From assembly GCF_000020725.1 (NCBI RefSeq), contig NC_011146.1:4344001-4408000 (forward strand): a DNA stretch of 64,000 nt, given 5' to 3'. A program made the position numbers and the translations under genes. Under the pieces are notes generated by a model that saw only the letters and a program-made list of their open reading frames with translations, had not been told where the DNA came from and did no database searches. The DNA is from Citrifermentans bemidjiense Bem. GTDB lineage: Bacteria > Desulfobacterota > Desulfuromonadia > Geobacterales > Geobacteraceae. Of the stretch, positions 42,591-52,259 are shown one piece after another (within the stretch, counting starts at the first letter, position 1; the number at the start of each line of letters is the position of its first letter).

Positions 42591-43019
42591 CTAGGCGCAG
42601 GTTCTTCGCTCCAAGAGTTGCGCCACCGCTGCCGCCACGCTCGCGGTGATGCCGGGGCAGCCGCTTTTTCCTTTGGCGGAGAGCACCTTGCAGCAGGTGG
42701 CCCCGTACTGTGCCTTGAACCAGCGGTGCAGCTCGTGGGTCACTTCCGCGGTCGTGCGCCGGTCGCCGTCGAGGACAAGCCCAAGCCCCATGGTCCCCCC
42801 AGCCACCGCGCCGCAGATGCAGCCGGAGCGGGAGCCGGCGCCGAAACCGGCGGCCAACCGCAACAGCTCGTCTCCCGCCTCCGGCAGGAACTGGTTCTTC
42901 ACGGCCGCAAGCACCGCCTCGGCGCAATGCATCTTACCCGAGCGGTAGAGCCCCTCGGCATCCGTGGCGACCTTGCCGGCCACCGTCTGATCGATTTTTC
43001 CCGCTGTGTTCTGTAACAA
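42591..43019 (-). CDS. C_GCAxxG_C_C family redox protein
   Basis: A 142-residue protein with the spaced cysteines that name the family: MHCAEAV, GCICGAVAGG, ATCCKVLS and SGCPG. These probably bind a metal or cluster. Function is not established. I take the TTG at 43019, four bases after AGGAGG. A TTG at 43055 is possible. It is the first gene of the redox group with the YgaP-like, MBL and rhodanese genes. Confidence 0.82.
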   Translation of the reverse strand: MLQNTAGKIDQTVAGKVATDAEGLYRSGKMHCAEAVLAAVKNQFLPEAGDELLRLAAGFGAGSRSGCICGAVAGGTMGLGLVLDGDRRTTAEVTHELHRWFKAQYGATCCKVLSAKGKSGCPGITASVAAAVAQLLERRTCA

Positions 43020-43120
43020 GAAGCCTCCTTTAAGGCAGGTCAAGGTCGGGTACAAGATGCTCGCCCCGCCTTGGCTGCGTCAGCGCTATATCTTAATATT
43101 TCTATCTACCATTTCTCAAG

Positions 43121-46100
43121 CTAAACCTGAGCCTCAACCTGTTTTTCCGCCTCGCCACCCTTTTTGTGCTTCTCCTTCCAGGACTCCACCATGAAGTACA
43201 GGATGGGGATGGTGATCCGGGAAAGGGTGGTGGAGGCGATCTCGCCGCACATCATGGCCAGGGCCAGCCCCTGGAAGATCGGGTCGAAAAGTATCACGAA
43301 GCTCCCCACCACAACCGCCGCCGCCGTCAGCAGCATGGGGCGGAAGCGTATCGCGCCCGCGTCTATTATGGCCTCGTCGAGCGCCATCCCCTCCCGTCGG
43401 CGCAGCTCCGCGAAATCGATCAGGATGATGGAGTTCCTGACGATGATCCCGGCGAGCGCGATGAAGCCGATCATGCTGGTGGCGGTGAAGAAGGCTCCCA
43501 TCAGGGCGTGCCCCGGCAGTATCCCGATCAGGGTGAGCGGGATGGGGGCCATGATCACGAGCGGCGTAGTGAAGTCCCGGAACCAGGCCACGACGAGGAC
43601 GTAGATGAGGACCATGACCGCCGCAAACGCCGCTCCCAGATCGCGGAAGACCTCGTAGGTTATGTGCCATTCGCCGTCCCACTTGATCCCGGGGCGCTCC
43701 TCGCTCCAGGGCTGCGTTGCTGCGCGCTGCTCGATATGGTAGCCGCCGGGAAGCGGTATGTTGTCGATATCCTTCTGCATCTTGAGGATGGCATAGACCG
43801 GCGCCTCGATCACACCGGCGACGTCCCCGGTGACGTAGACCACGCTCTTCAGGTTCTTTCTGTAGAGCGATTTTTCCTCCACCCCCTTCACCACGCGCAC
43901 CAGCTCCGAAAGCGGGACGTTACCCTTGCTCCCTGCGAGATAGATGGAGGAGAGCGAGGCTATGTCGCTTCTGGAAGCAAGCGGGAGCCTCAGGTTTATG
44001 TGCACCGGTTCCTTTTCCTGCGGGACGTGCATGATCCCCACGTCCGTCCCCCCTACCGCCATCTTCAGGGTCTGCACCACCTGGGCCGCGTCGACCCCGG
44101 AGAGAGCGGCCTTCTCGCGGTCCACCTCGAAGCGCAGGTTCGGCTGGTCGTCCTCCTGGTACCAGTCCACGTCGACCACACCCGGGGTGGAGGCGAAGAT
44201 CCCCTTGATCTTTTTGGCGATCTCCACCCGGCTCTGCTGGTTGGGGCCGTACACCTCCGCCACCAGGGTGGAGATGACCGGCGGCCCGGGGGGGATTTCG
44301 GCCACCTTGATGCGCGCGTGGTAGCGGTCCGTGATCGCCTTCAGCGCCGGGCGGATCCTTCTGGCGATGTCGTGCGACTGCCCCTTTCGCTCGTCCTTTC
44401 CTACCAGGTTCACCTGGATCTCGGCGACGCTCGGCCCTTTGCGCAGGTAGTAGTGGCGCACGAGGCCGTTGAAGTTGAAGGGGGAGTTGGTCCCGACGTA
44501 GCTCTGGAAGTCGGTCACCTCGGGGACCTTCCTGAGCGCCTCCCCCAGCTCCGCCACCATGCGGGCGTTCTCCTCCAGCGTGGTCCCCTCCGGCGCGTCC
44601 ACGATCAGCTGCAGCTCGCTCTTGTTGTCGAAGGGGAGCATCTTGACCGTCACCGCCTTGAAGTAGATCAGCGAAAGGGAGAGGAGCAGCAGGAGCACCA
44701 CCGTGGTCAGGAAACCGTAGCGGACCTTCTTGTCGTGCAGAAGCCTCCCCATGAGGCGCCGGTAGAAGCGGGTCATCCAGCTTTCGTCGGGCGGCGCCTC
44801 GCTGCCGTAGTGGGACTCACCCTTCATGAAGCGGTAGGCGAAATAGGGGGTGACGATGAGCGCGATCAAAAGCGAGAAGACCATCGCCATGGAGGCCCCC
44901 ACCGGGATGGGGCGCATGTACGGCCCCATGAGCCCACCCACGAACCCCATGGGGAGGATGGAGGCGATGACGGCCAGGGTGGCCAGCATGGTCGGGTTGC
45001 CGATCTCGTCCACCGCCCGCACCGCGGCCTCCAGAGGTTTCAGCCTGGTCGTGGTGAAGTAGCGGTGGATGTTCTCCACCACCACGATGGCGTCGTCCAC
45101 CAGAATCCCGATGGAGAAGATGAGGGCGAAGAGGGTGATCCGGTTCAGCGTGTACCCGATCCGGTTGAAAATGAACATGGTGAGGGCGAGGGTAACCGGA
45201 ATGGCGATGGCCGCTACGGCGCCCGCACGCCAACCCATGAAGACGGCGATGAGGATGGTGACCGAGATGGCCGCGAGGAACATGTGGAAGAGGAGTTCGT
45301 TGTTCTTGTCCTTGGCGGTTTCGCCGTAGTTCCTGGTCACCGTGACCTGCATCTCGGAGGGGATGAGCTTACCCTTCTGGAACTCGACCCGTTTCAGCAG
45401 GTCCTCGGCTACCCAGGTGGCGTTGGCCCCCTTCCTCTTGGCGATCGATATGGTGACCGCCGGGTAATCCGCCGCTCCCCCCTTGAGCCCCTTGTGTGCA
45501 GCCGCCGGGCCCAGGCCGAAGAAGACGTAATCCTTCGGCTCCTGGACGTCGTCGGTCACCGTTGCCACGTCCGAGAGGTAGACCGGGCGGCCGTCCTTCA
45601 CGCTCACCACCAGCCTGCGGGCGTCCTCCGGGGTCGAGATGAAGCTCCCCGCGTCGAGCTTGTAGTCGCGGTTTCCGGAGGAGACGGCGCCTGCGCGCTG
45701 GGCCACGTTTCCCCGCTCCAGGGCGCCCATGACGGCGACCGGCGTGAGGGCATAGGACGAGAGCCGGGCGGCGTCCAGTCTCACCTTCAATTCGCGCGAG
45801 ACTCCCCCGCGGATTTCCGAGTTGGCGACGTTGTCCACCTTCTGCAGGTCGTCGCAGAGTTCCCTCGCCACCCTTCTCAAGGCATGGTGGTCGTAGCGGT
45901 CCGACCAGAGGGTAAGTGAGAGGATGGGGACGTCGTCGATGGATTTGGAGACCACCAGCGGTTCGGCGGCGCCGGGGGGGAGGAAGTTGCGGTTGCTCAT
46001 CACCTTGTTGTAGAGCTTGACGAGCGAGTTCTCCATGTCCTCGCCCACGAGGAAGCGGACCGTGATCATCCCCATGCCCGGCTTGCTCACCGAGTAGAGG

Positions 46101-46354
46101 TACTCGACCCCCTTGATCTCCCAGATCTTCTTCTCGAAGGTGTTGATCAGGCGTTCCTCCACCTCCTTGGGCGAGGAGCCCGGCATGGGGAAGTAGATGT
46201 CCACCATGGGAACCACGATCTGCGGTTCCTCCTCTCGAGGCGTGGCGACGATCGAGTAGAGGCCCAGCAGCAGCGAGGCGGCCACGATGAGCGGCGTCAG
46301 CTTGGAGTCTATGAAGGCGCGGGCGATCTTCCCCGCGAAGCCCAAGTTATTCAT
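43121..46354 (-). CDS. RND efflux pump inner-membrane transporter
   Basis: A 1077-residue RND permease with the expected twelve helices and two large periplasmic loops. The proton-relay Asp pair is in [16 protein letters not shown], and [12 protein letters not shown] and [11 protein letters not shown] lie in the periplasmic domains. It belongs with the adaptor and TolC genes upstream. Substrate could be a metal, organics or lipids. The Asp-Asp pair is kept, but I see no clear Met-rich copper relay. Confidence 0.93.
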   Translation of the reverse strand: MNNLGFAGKIARAFIDSKLTPLIVAASLLLGLYSIVATPREEEPQIVVPMVDIYFPMPGSSPKEVEERLINTFEKKIWEIKGVEYLYSVSKPGMGMITVRFLVGEDMENSLVKLYNKVMSNRNFLPPGAAEPLVVSKSIDDVPILSLTLWSDRYDHHALRRVARELCDDLQKVDNVANSEIRGGVSRELKVRLDAARLSSYALTPVAVMGALERGNVAQRAGAVSSGNRDYKLDAGSFISTPEDARRLVVSVKDGRPVYLSDVATVTDDVQEPKDYVFFGLGPAAAHKGLKGGAADYPAVTISIAKRKGANATWVAEDLLKRVEFQKGKLIPSEMQVTVTRNYGETAKDKNNELLFHMFLAAISVTILIAVFMGWRAGAVAAIAIPVTLALTMFIFNRIGYTLNRITLFALIFSIGILVDDAIVVVENIHRYFTTTRLKPLEAAVRAVDEIGNPTMLATLAVIASILPMGFVGGLMGPYMRPIPVGASMAMVFSLLIALIVTPYFAYRFMKGESHYGSEAPPDESWMTRFYRRLMGRLLHDKKVRYGFLTTVVLLLLLSLSLIYFKAVTVKMLPFDNKSELQLIVDAPEGTTLEENARMVAELGEALRKVPEVTDFQSYVGTNSPFNFNGLVRHYYLRKGPSVAEIQVNLVGKDERKGQSHDIARRIRPALKAITDRYHARIKVAEIPPGPPVISTLVAEVYGPNQQSRVEIAKKIKGIFASTPGVVDVDWYQEDDQPNLRFEVDREKAALSGVDAAQVVQTLKMAVGGTDVGIMHVPQEKEPVHINLRLPLASRSDIASLSSIYLAGSKGNVPLSELVRVVKGVEEKSLYRKNLKSVVYVTGDVAGVIEAPVYAILKMQKDIDNIPLPGGYHIEQRAATQPWSEERPGIKWDGEWHITYEVFRDLGAAFAAVMVLIYVLVVAWFRDFTTPLVIMAPIPLTLIGILPGHALMGAFFTATSMIGFIALAGIIVRNSIILIDFAELRRREGMALDEAIIDAGAIRFRPMLLTAAAVVVGSFVILFDPIFQGLALAMMCGEIASTTLSRITIPILYFMVESWKEKHKKGGEAEKQVEAQV

Positions 46355-46405
46355 CTGTTTCTCCAGTGGTTAACAAGACGCGGCAGTGAACCGGCCGTAC
46401 ATTAC

Positions 46406-46520
46406 TCCCCCTCCCCTTGCGGGAGGGGGCCGGGGGGTGGGGGAGGGCGCCAATTCTGGTTGGGCGATACTTCGTGGCAGCTGCACCCACCCCCTAACCC
46501 CCTCCCGTCAAGGGAGGGGG
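46406..46520. repeat. Inverted C/G-rich repeat between RND genes
   Basis: Two inverted hairpin units (46406-46448 and 46484-46520) with the core CCCCTCCC-N-GGGAGGGGG followed by a G-rich GGGGGTGGG tail. This is the same family as the element at 4684-4940. It fills most of the 218-base gap between the adaptor and the transporter. Confidence 0.7.
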
Positions 46521-46572
46521 ACCAGAGGCGTGAACCCGGCAACAACCAGCTATCTACTGCCGCTCTGATGGG

Positions 46573-47670
46573 TCACTGCACCTTGGCGCCGTCCACCAGG
46601 CGCTCCGTGCCCTGGGTGACCACCTTTTCGCCGGCGGCAAGCCCGGAGATCACCTCGACCCGGCCGTTCAGGTTCCTCCCCAGCCGGATCAACCTGAGCC
46701 TCGCTATCCCTTCCGGGGATACGGCCCACACGGAGGTGAGCGAGCCCCGCTCCACCACGGCTTGGGCGGGAACGGCTACTCCCTGCCGGGAACCTGTCTT
46801 GAAAAACGCCTTGCCGTAACTGCCGGAGCGAAGCGCACCGGTCGAAAGGTCAAGCTTTACGGTGAAGGTGCGGCTGGCTGGGTCGACTACGGGCACCACC
46901 TCGGAGACGGTCCCCACCGCTTGGACCCCCTCGACCGACACCGGCACCCGGTCTCCCTGCTTCACCTTGCCGAGCAGCCCTTCCGGCGCGGCAACTTCGA
47001 GGCGGAACCCGCTCTCCCCCTCCACGGTCAGAAGCGGGGTTCCCGGAAAGACGGTTTGCCCGGCCTCCGCCTGTTTCGATACCACCACGCCGGAGATAGG
47101 AGCGGTCACCCGGCCATATCCGGCAACGGCGCCTGCCGCTCTTGCGCTCTGGCGCGCCTGCGCGAGCCTTGCCTCGGCACGGGCGACCCCTTGCGCCGCC
47201 ACCTCCTGTTCCGTTCTCCGCGTGTCCAGTTCCTGCCGAGTCAACGCCTGCTGCTCGAAGAGCCTGCTGTAGCGCTCGAAGGTGACGTCGGCGAGTTTCT
47301 TCCGCGCCTGGGCCTCGGAGAGGGCGCGGGACGCCTCGTCGACGCCGGAGGACGCTCCCGCCGCCGCCGCGCCGCTTTCAACCGCCTCGATGGCAACCAG
47401 TAGCTTCCCCTTGCCGACCCGGTCCCCTTCACGGACATAGACAGCGGTCACGCTGCCCGAAAGCCTGGCGGAGATGGCCGCGCTGGAGCGGGCCCGGACC
47501 GTGCCGACCGCCTCCTGCACCTCGGGGAGCTCCTCGGCCGCCACGGCGGCGACCGTCACCCCGCGCACCACCGGCGGCGTACTCTGCTGGACGGCATGCT
47601 CTTCCTTCTTCCCGCAGCCGAGAGCCGACGCTATCATGAGGGCGAGAACTGCGGCCCGGTAGCTTCTCAT
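46573..47670 (-). CDS. RND efflux periplasmic adaptor (lipoprotein)
   Basis: A 365-residue membrane fusion protein with a lipobox (ASALGC, Cys19), biotinyl-lipoyl halves (AISARLSGSVTAVYVREGDR and GYGRVTAPISGVVV), an alpha-hairpin between them and a beta-barrel domain. It links the RND transporter to TolC. The start overlaps the outer-membrane gene's stop as ATGA. Confidence 0.92.
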   Translation of the reverse strand: MRSYRAAVLALMIASALGCGKKEEHAVQQSTPPVVRGVTVAAVAAEELPEVQEAVGTVRARSSAAISARLSGSVTAVYVREGDRVGKGKLLVAIEAVESGAAAAGASSGVDEASRALSEAQARKKLADVTFERYSRLFEQQALTRQELDTRRTEQEVAAQGVARAEARLAQARQSARAAGAVAGYGRVTAPISGVVVSKQAEAGQTVFPGTPLLTVEGESGFRLEVAAPEGLLGKVKQGDRVPVSVEGVQAVGTVSEVVPVVDPASRTFTVKLDLSTGALRSGSYGKAFFKTGSRQGVAVPAQAVVERGSLTSVWAVSPEGIARLRLIRLGRNLNGRVEVISGLAAGEKVVTQGTERLVDGAKVQ

Positions 47671-49010
47671 TGGATGACCTCCTTCAGAAATACCCCCGCA
47701 CGGAAATAGACCTCGCCGGTTGAGGCGAGGAGGTTGTTCTCCACCTCGACCAGGCTGGCCCGGGACCGGTTCAACGCCGCTTCGGCATCCATCAGCTCTA
47801 CCAGCGGGGAGAGCCCGTTGCCAAAGCGGAGCGCCACCAGGCGCACACCTTCCTCGGCGTCCTGCACCGCCCGCCGTGCGCTCTCCAACCTGAGCAGAGC
47901 CTCCTGGCGCCTGAGCACGCTCTCGGTCACCTGGAGCGCCACTTCTCTGCGGTCGTTTTCCAGCACCGCCGCCGCAGCCTTGCGGCTAAGCTCGGCTTTC
48001 GTCTTCTCATGGGAGCGCCTGGCGCCGTCGAAGAGCTCCCAACGCAGATTCACCCCCAGGTTCCATGAATCCTTGTCCATCCCCAGCGGGAGGTCGCGGT
48101 CGTTTATCTGGTAAGCCCCCCGGGCATAAACGGTGGGGAAGTAGGCGTCCCTTGCCTGTCGTACCGCGAGTTCCCCCAGTTGCACCGAGGTCTCGTCCGC
48201 TTTCAGGTCCGGGCGGCTTTGCTGGGCCAGCGCCACCAGGTCCTGCTGGGGCAGTGCCGGTTCCTTTATCTCGGGGAGTTCGCCTATATCCAACGCTCCC
48301 CCCTGCTCGCCGCCGGCCGCCAGGTTCAGCCTCATGCGTGACAGCAACAGGTCGTTTTGCGCCGATACCAGCCGCTGCTCCGCCTCGGATAGCGCGGTCG
48401 CGGTGCGCAGCCGGTCGGATTTAAGCCCCAGGCCGTCCTTTTCCCGCAACCCGGCCAGGCGATCATGCTCCTTCGCGTTGGCCAGCGCCTGGTCTGCGAT
48501 GCTGCAGTAGGCCTGGGCGCGCCGCACCCCGAGATAGGCCAGGTAGACGCGGAAGGCAACCTCCTCGCGCCTCCCCTGGAGGGAGAGATCTGCCGCCTGG
48601 GCGTTCTTGTCCGCCATGCGCACGCCGTTCCCGATCCCGAGATCGAAAAGCGGCTGCTCAAGCGAGACCGAGGTGCGGAAATCCGCGCGCGGCGACGGGT
48701 TGTTGAGGGTGTCGGCGGCAAAGTCGCCGGAAGGGTTGATGCGCCCCTCGTCCAGCTTCATCATGAAGACGCTCGATGGGGTATTGGAAAGAACCACGCC
48801 GCTTTCGGCCTGAACGCGGGGAAGGTAGCGGCTCTTGCTGACCGCGACCTCCTGCTCCGCCGCGCCCCGCTGGAACGACGCCGCCTTCAGCAGGTTGTTG
48901 CTCTCGAGGGCCCGGTGCACCGCCTCGCGCAGGGTGACCGTCTCCCCCAAGGCCGGCGCCGCGAGGAGTGCGAAGTACATTACGATCAGCGGCATTATCT
49001 TTCGGCTCAC
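47667..49010 (-). CDS. TolC-family outer-membrane efflux channel
   Basis: A 447-residue protein from the GTG at 49010, eight bases after AAGGAGG. A signal peptide is followed by two OEP repeats with long helices. ETVTLREAVHRALESNNLLK marks the N-terminal repeat. It is the first gene of the three-gene efflux operon. A longer frame reaches 49094, but it would place the start upstream of the ribosome site. Confidence 0.9.
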   Translation of the reverse strand: MSRKIMPLIVMYFALLAAPALGETVTLREAVHRALESNNLLKAASFQRGAAEQEVAVSKSRYLPRVQAESGVVLSNTPSSVFMMKLDEGRINPSGDFAADTLNNPSPRADFRTSVSLEQPLFDLGIGNGVRMADKNAQAADLSLQGRREEVAFRVYLAYLGVRRAQAYCSIADQALANAKEHDRLAGLREKDGLGLKSDRLRTATALSEAEQRLVSAQNDLLLSRMRLNLAAGGEQGGALDIGELPEIKEPALPQQDLVALAQQSRPDLKADETSVQLGELAVRQARDAYFPTVYARGAYQINDRDLPLGMDKDSWNLGVNLRWELFDGARRSHEKTKAELSRKAAAAVLENDRREVALQVTESVLRRQEALLRLESARRAVQDAEEGVRLVALRFGNGLSPLVELMDAEAALNRSRASLVEVENNLLASTGEVYFRAGVFLKEVIQ

Positions 49011-49065
49011 CCGGCATCCCTCCTTGGAACCGTTTCGTCCTTGAATTAATATATATGTGAAGCTG

Positions 49066-49094
49066 AATATAAATACTCCACTGGGGTATGTCAA
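49066..49094 (-). promoter_or_regulatory. Strong sigma-70 promoter of the RND operon
   Basis: On the minus strand TTGACA (49094-49089), a 17-base spacer and TATATT (49071-49066), close to the full consensus, end 56 bases before the TolC-family start. Confidence 0.85.
49073..49089. promoter_or_regulatory. CsoR/CstR-like operator palindrome
   Basis: ATACCCCAGTGGAGTAT on the minus strand is an 8-1-8 inverted repeat with one mismatch that fills the promoter spacer. It resembles the ATACCC-N-GGGTAT operators of the CsoR/RcnR/CstR family. Repressor binding there would block the RND promoter. No such regulator is in the window. Confidence 0.5.
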
Positions 49095-49331
49095 GGCAAT
49101 TTCTGTTCAGCCGTCATCTCCCGGAGAGCTTCCCACAGCGACAGCTACTAACCCTTGCTCCGCATCCGCTTCCGGATAGCAGCCCCATCTGAGTGAGAGA
49201 CACCCAGAGCCGTCAAAGAAGCGTCTGTCCCGGTCACACAGAAAAATACCAAGTGTAACAGGTCGGCCCTCTTTGTCTTTACGCAGAAGGACCTGATCTC
49301 TCGTTAAACCTATGCAGAAACTTCCCTGTAT
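49095..49331. other. Intergenic region, no gene supported
   Basis: Between the RND promoter and the DUF815 terminator. A 75-codon open frame on the minus strand begins with TTG inside a terminator T-run and lacks a ribosome site, so I leave it out. I see no other structure. Confidence 0.6.
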
Positions 49332-49371
49332 CAAAAAAAACCGGCGCCCATCGATAACGATGGACGCCGGT
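49332..49371 (-). terminator. Terminator after the DUF815 gene
   Basis: ACCGGCGTCCATCG and CGATGGGCGCCGGT form a long stem followed by eight Ts on the minus strand, about 54 bases after the ATPase stop. Confidence 0.92.
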
Positions 49372-49424
49372 CGTGTTCTTTCATAGTAAAGCTGCTGAGC
49401 CAGTGGCTCCGAATTTTATCCTTG

Positions 49425-50318
49425 TTACGCTCCCGCCTGAGTCAGCAGATAGCGCCCGACCCAGTTCTTGGAGAACTGGAAAGCGGTGCGGCCGCAGCGT
49501 TTGGTCTTGTCGTGCGACCACTGGATGGCATCGAGTTCCAGCTCCTTGGTCCAGGGGATGGTGAGGTTGCGGGTCGCCGCCTCCCGCTCGACGCACTGGC
49601 GCACCGCGTCGATGTAACGGTCCTGGGTGAAGACGTGGAAGGGAACCCAGAGACCGAAGCGGTCGGAAAGGGAGACCTTCTCCTCCATCGCCTCGCTCTG
49701 CTGCAATTCGCCGTTCACGTACTTGCCCCCCAAAAGGTCGGTCTCGTACTGGGGGAGCAGGTGGCGGCGGTTGGAGGTTACGTAGATCAGCACGTTTTCC
49801 GGCGCCGAATAAACGGAGCCGTCCAGCGCGCTTTTCAGCATCTTGTAGGAAAGCTCCCCCACCTCGAAGGTGAGGTCGTCGCACAAAAGGATGAAGCGGT
49901 AAGGCTCGTTCTCGACCGCGCTGAAGATCTCGGAGAGATAGATCAGGTCTTCCTTCTCCACCTGGATCACGCGCAGCCCCTCGCGCCCGTACTCGTTCAG
50001 GAGCGCCTTCACCATGGAGGACTTGCCGGTCCCGCGCGAACCCCACAAAAGCGCGTTGTTGGCCGGGAGCCCCTTAAGGAACTGGCGGGTGTTGTTGATC
50101 ATCACCTCTTTCTGCTTCTCGCAGCCTAAGAGTTCTTCCAGCCTGGTGTTGTCAGTCACCTTTACCGCCTCGAGGTATCCCGAGAAGGAATGGCGACGCC
50201 AATTCGCGGCGTGGCACTTGGTCCAGTCCACCGCTTTCACGGCCCTGGGGAGCAGCATTTCGACAGAGCTGAGCACTCGCTCAAGCTGGGCAACGACCTC
50301 CGGTTTCAGATTCAACAT
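49425..50318 (-). CDS. DUF815-type AAA+ ATPase
   Basis: A 297-residue P-loop ATPase with Walker A WGSRGTGKSS (about 93-102), Walker B ILLCDDLTFE and sensor region YVTSNRRHLLPQ. GLWVPFHVFTQDRYIDAV is also typical of DUF815 proteins. Their role is unknown. It is monocistronic between a good promoter and a strong terminator. Confidence 0.85.
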   Translation of the reverse strand: MLNLKPEVVAQLERVLSSVEMLLPRAVKAVDWTKCHAANWRRHSFSGYLEAVKVTDNTRLEELLGCEKQKEVMINNTRQFLKGLPANNALLWGSRGTGKSSMVKALLNEYGREGLRVIQVEKEDLIYLSEIFSAVENEPYRFILLCDDLTFEVGELSYKMLKSALDGSVYSAPENVLIYVTSNRRHLLPQYETDLLGGKYVNGELQQSEAMEEKVSLSDRFGLWVPFHVFTQDRYIDAVRQCVEREAATRNLTIPWTKELELDAIQWSHDKTKRCGRTAFQFSKNWVGRYLLTQAGA

Positions 50319-50433
50319 GTGCTGTTTCCATCCTGTGTGTGGTGGCGACGGGACGCGAAAAAGCGTACCGGGCCGAAGTGATCTCCCCTGCAGCTGCCGC
50401 TAAGACGCGGAACGCCGGGTAAAAAGTCCAACT

Positions 50434-50463
50434 TGTATACGTCATTACACGCCTCGCTGTCAA
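50434..50463 (-). promoter_or_regulatory. Promoter of the DUF815 gene
   Basis: TTGACA (50463-50458), an 18-base spacer and TATACA (50439-50434) lie about 115 bases before the start codon. Confidence 0.65.
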
Positions 50464-50556
50464 TTAAAACAGCGTTCAATTTGGCCAACATGATATGGGA
50501 AACTGCGGGGCAAGCAAGGGGTGCGGGGAATTGCGGCGGGTAGGGGGCGGCGCGGC

Positions 50557-51306
50557 TCAAGGCCCGCCAGGTTGTTTTTCGCACAGCGCCCAGGCGGTGA
50601 GTCCGGGCAGCCTCACCCCTCGGCGCGCCAAGAGGATCATCAGGGAATTTTCCAGCCAAAGCCAGTTTTTAAGGAGCGCGGTGAGCATCCGCCCCCCGCT
50701 CCAAGAGCCGACCCCCTCCGAGCCGCGGGCGCGGTCTGCCACCTTGAAAAGAAGGTACTTGGGGAGAAGGAGCGAACCGAAGAGGTGCCCCGAGGCGAGG
50801 ACGGCGAGCCCGGCGCAAGTCAAGTGCCGCGTAAGCTCCTGCAAGCGGTAGCGCCGGTAATGCCCCAGCGAAAAATCGTGGCCGCTGTAAAGGGCCGGGA
50901 AGGCGGGGACGGTCACCAGCACGCGTCCCCCTTCTCCCGCGTGCCGCGCCACGACCTGGGCCAGGAAGGCCCGGTCCTCCGGCACGTGTTCGAGAACGTC
51001 CAAAAGCAAGGTGAGGTCGAAGCGGCTTTTCTCGGGGGGAAGCTCGGTCTGGTAGGCGATGCCGTCCCCCTTTTCCCGCAGCATCGCGAGTTGCTCCGGG
51101 CTCAGGTTCGGGTCGACCGCCGTCACCCGGCTCCCTGCAACATCCTGAAAAACGGTACGGCTGAGATAGCCGTCGCCACAACCCAGATCCAGAACCGACA
51201 ACCCGTGGCGCAGGTACGGCTCCAGCAGTTTGGCAACGGCCGCGGCACGGGCCGTCTCCCAAGGGTGCCTGCAGACCTGCGCGTCGCTCATTTCCCTGAG
51301 ATCCAT
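50557..51306 (-). CDS. Class I SAM-dependent methyltransferase
   Basis: A 249-residue methyltransferase. Motif I is VLDLGCGDGYLS (near residue 37), an acidic residue follows in TAVDPNLS, and motif IV-like LLLDVLEHVPED is present. A hydrophobic segment near the C terminus (about 175-230) suggests membrane contact. Substrate unknown. It may modify a quinone, lipid or glycan. Confidence 0.82.
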   Translation of the reverse strand: MDLREMSDAQVCRHPWETARAAAVAKLLEPYLRHGLSVLDLGCGDGYLSRTVFQDVAGSRVTAVDPNLSPEQLAMLREKGDGIAYQTELPPEKSRFDLTLLLDVLEHVPEDRAFLAQVVARHAGEGGRVLVTVPAFPALYSGHDFSLGHYRRYRLQELTRHLTCAGLAVLASGHLFGSLLLPKYLLFKVADRARGSEGVGSWSGGRMLTALLKNWLWLENSLMILLARRGVRLPGLTAWALCEKQPGGP

Positions 51307-51440
51307 GCCGCCTCCCTGAGAATCATAAACAGGAGAGTCCGGTCGAGCCGGGTTAATTAATGGGCAGCTGTGAAAGCAGAGGCGATATTAAAAAGGCGCC
51401 AAAATTGCCTTTGTCAAACGGGGATCTGTGTTAGAGGACT

Positions 51441-52259
51441 TCAGGAAGCGGCGAGATCAAGCTCGCCGGTGTGGGCGAGCCAGGCGAAGGAGAGGGCAAG
51501 GAGGTCGGCGACCCCTCCCATGGTCAAGTTGCGGCTGATGTAGGCCTCGTTCCTTTCGGCAAGAAAACCGAGGAAGTCGCCCCGCTGCAGCACCAGGAGT
51601 TCCAGCTTCCGCCCGTCCTCCCTGACCGTCGCGAGCCCTTCCCTGCCGCAGCGGTGCAGGGACGTGCTGTCCTCGACGGTGGCCATCAGGCGCCCAAGCA
51701 TCGCGTAGACCGCCGTGCCGCGGTTTCCGCCCCTGGCGATCTCGTGCCTGAAGGCGGGAAGTGCGGCGCCGAAGAGCGAGGGGAACCCCGCCAGCGCCTC
51801 CCCCATCACCCCCTGTGCCTCGGAGCTGTTGCGGATGCGGCTTCCGTTGGTCGGCTGGGGGTGCGGACGGTCGAAGAAGCGCTTGGCCAGGCGCCCCACG
51901 GCGGCGCTGAGCTCCCCCTCGTCGCGGCGCGCCACCTGCGAGCCGGCGCAAAGGAGGAGCCCGGAGAGGAAGATGTACCCCTTGTGGCAGTTGGTCCCCG
52001 CCCTCTGAAGCATCGCTGCCTCCGCCGCCACCCCGAGCCGCACCTGGGCGGCCAGCTCCTCCCCCCGCGCGAGGCTGTCGGCAACTTCGGCGAGGTAAGC
52101 GGAAACGATCTTCAGGGAGGTTTCCATCCGGTGCAGCGTGAGGTCGCGGTGGGAGCCGGAATCGTTCAGGTCGACCAGTCCCGGCTTGGGGGTAAGGTAG
52201 AGCTCCATGAAGGCGCCGCGCACCAGGTTCAGGGAGAGCGTGGGAAGCTCAGAGCGCAT
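51441..52259 (-). CDS. citG: Triphosphoribosyl-dephospho-CoA synthase CitG
   Basis: A 272-residue enzyme that makes the prosthetic-group precursor of citrate lyase from dephospho-CoA and ATP. Family patterns include YLTPKPGLVDLNDSGSH, GTNCHKGYIFLSGLLL and a central Gly-rich region. It overlaps citX by 11 bases and is last in the citrate lyase operon. Confidence 0.92.
   Translation of the reverse strand: MRSELPTLSLNLVRGAFMELYLTPKPGLVDLNDSGSHRDLTLHRMETSLKIVSAYLAEVADSLARGEELAAQVRLGVAAEAAMLQRAGTNCHKGYIFLSGLLLCAGSQVARRDEGELSAAVGRLAKRFFDRPHPQPTNGSRIRNSSEAQGVMGEALAGFPSLFGAALPAFRHEIARGGNRGTAVYAMLGRLMATVEDSTSLHRCGREGLATVREDGRKLELLVLQRGDFLGFLAERNEAYISRNLTMGGVADLLALSFAWLAHTGELDLAAS

Noticed and set aside
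43166-45919. A 917-codon open frame on the plus strand
   Set aside because: It is antisense to the RND transporter, rich in His/Arg/Asp/Gly as expected for the shadow of a GC-rich gene, and has no ribosome site or recognisable motif.
49107-49334. A 75-codon minus-strand frame after the DUF815 terminator
   Set aside because: It begins with TTG inside the terminator T-run, has no ribosome site and no recognisable features.
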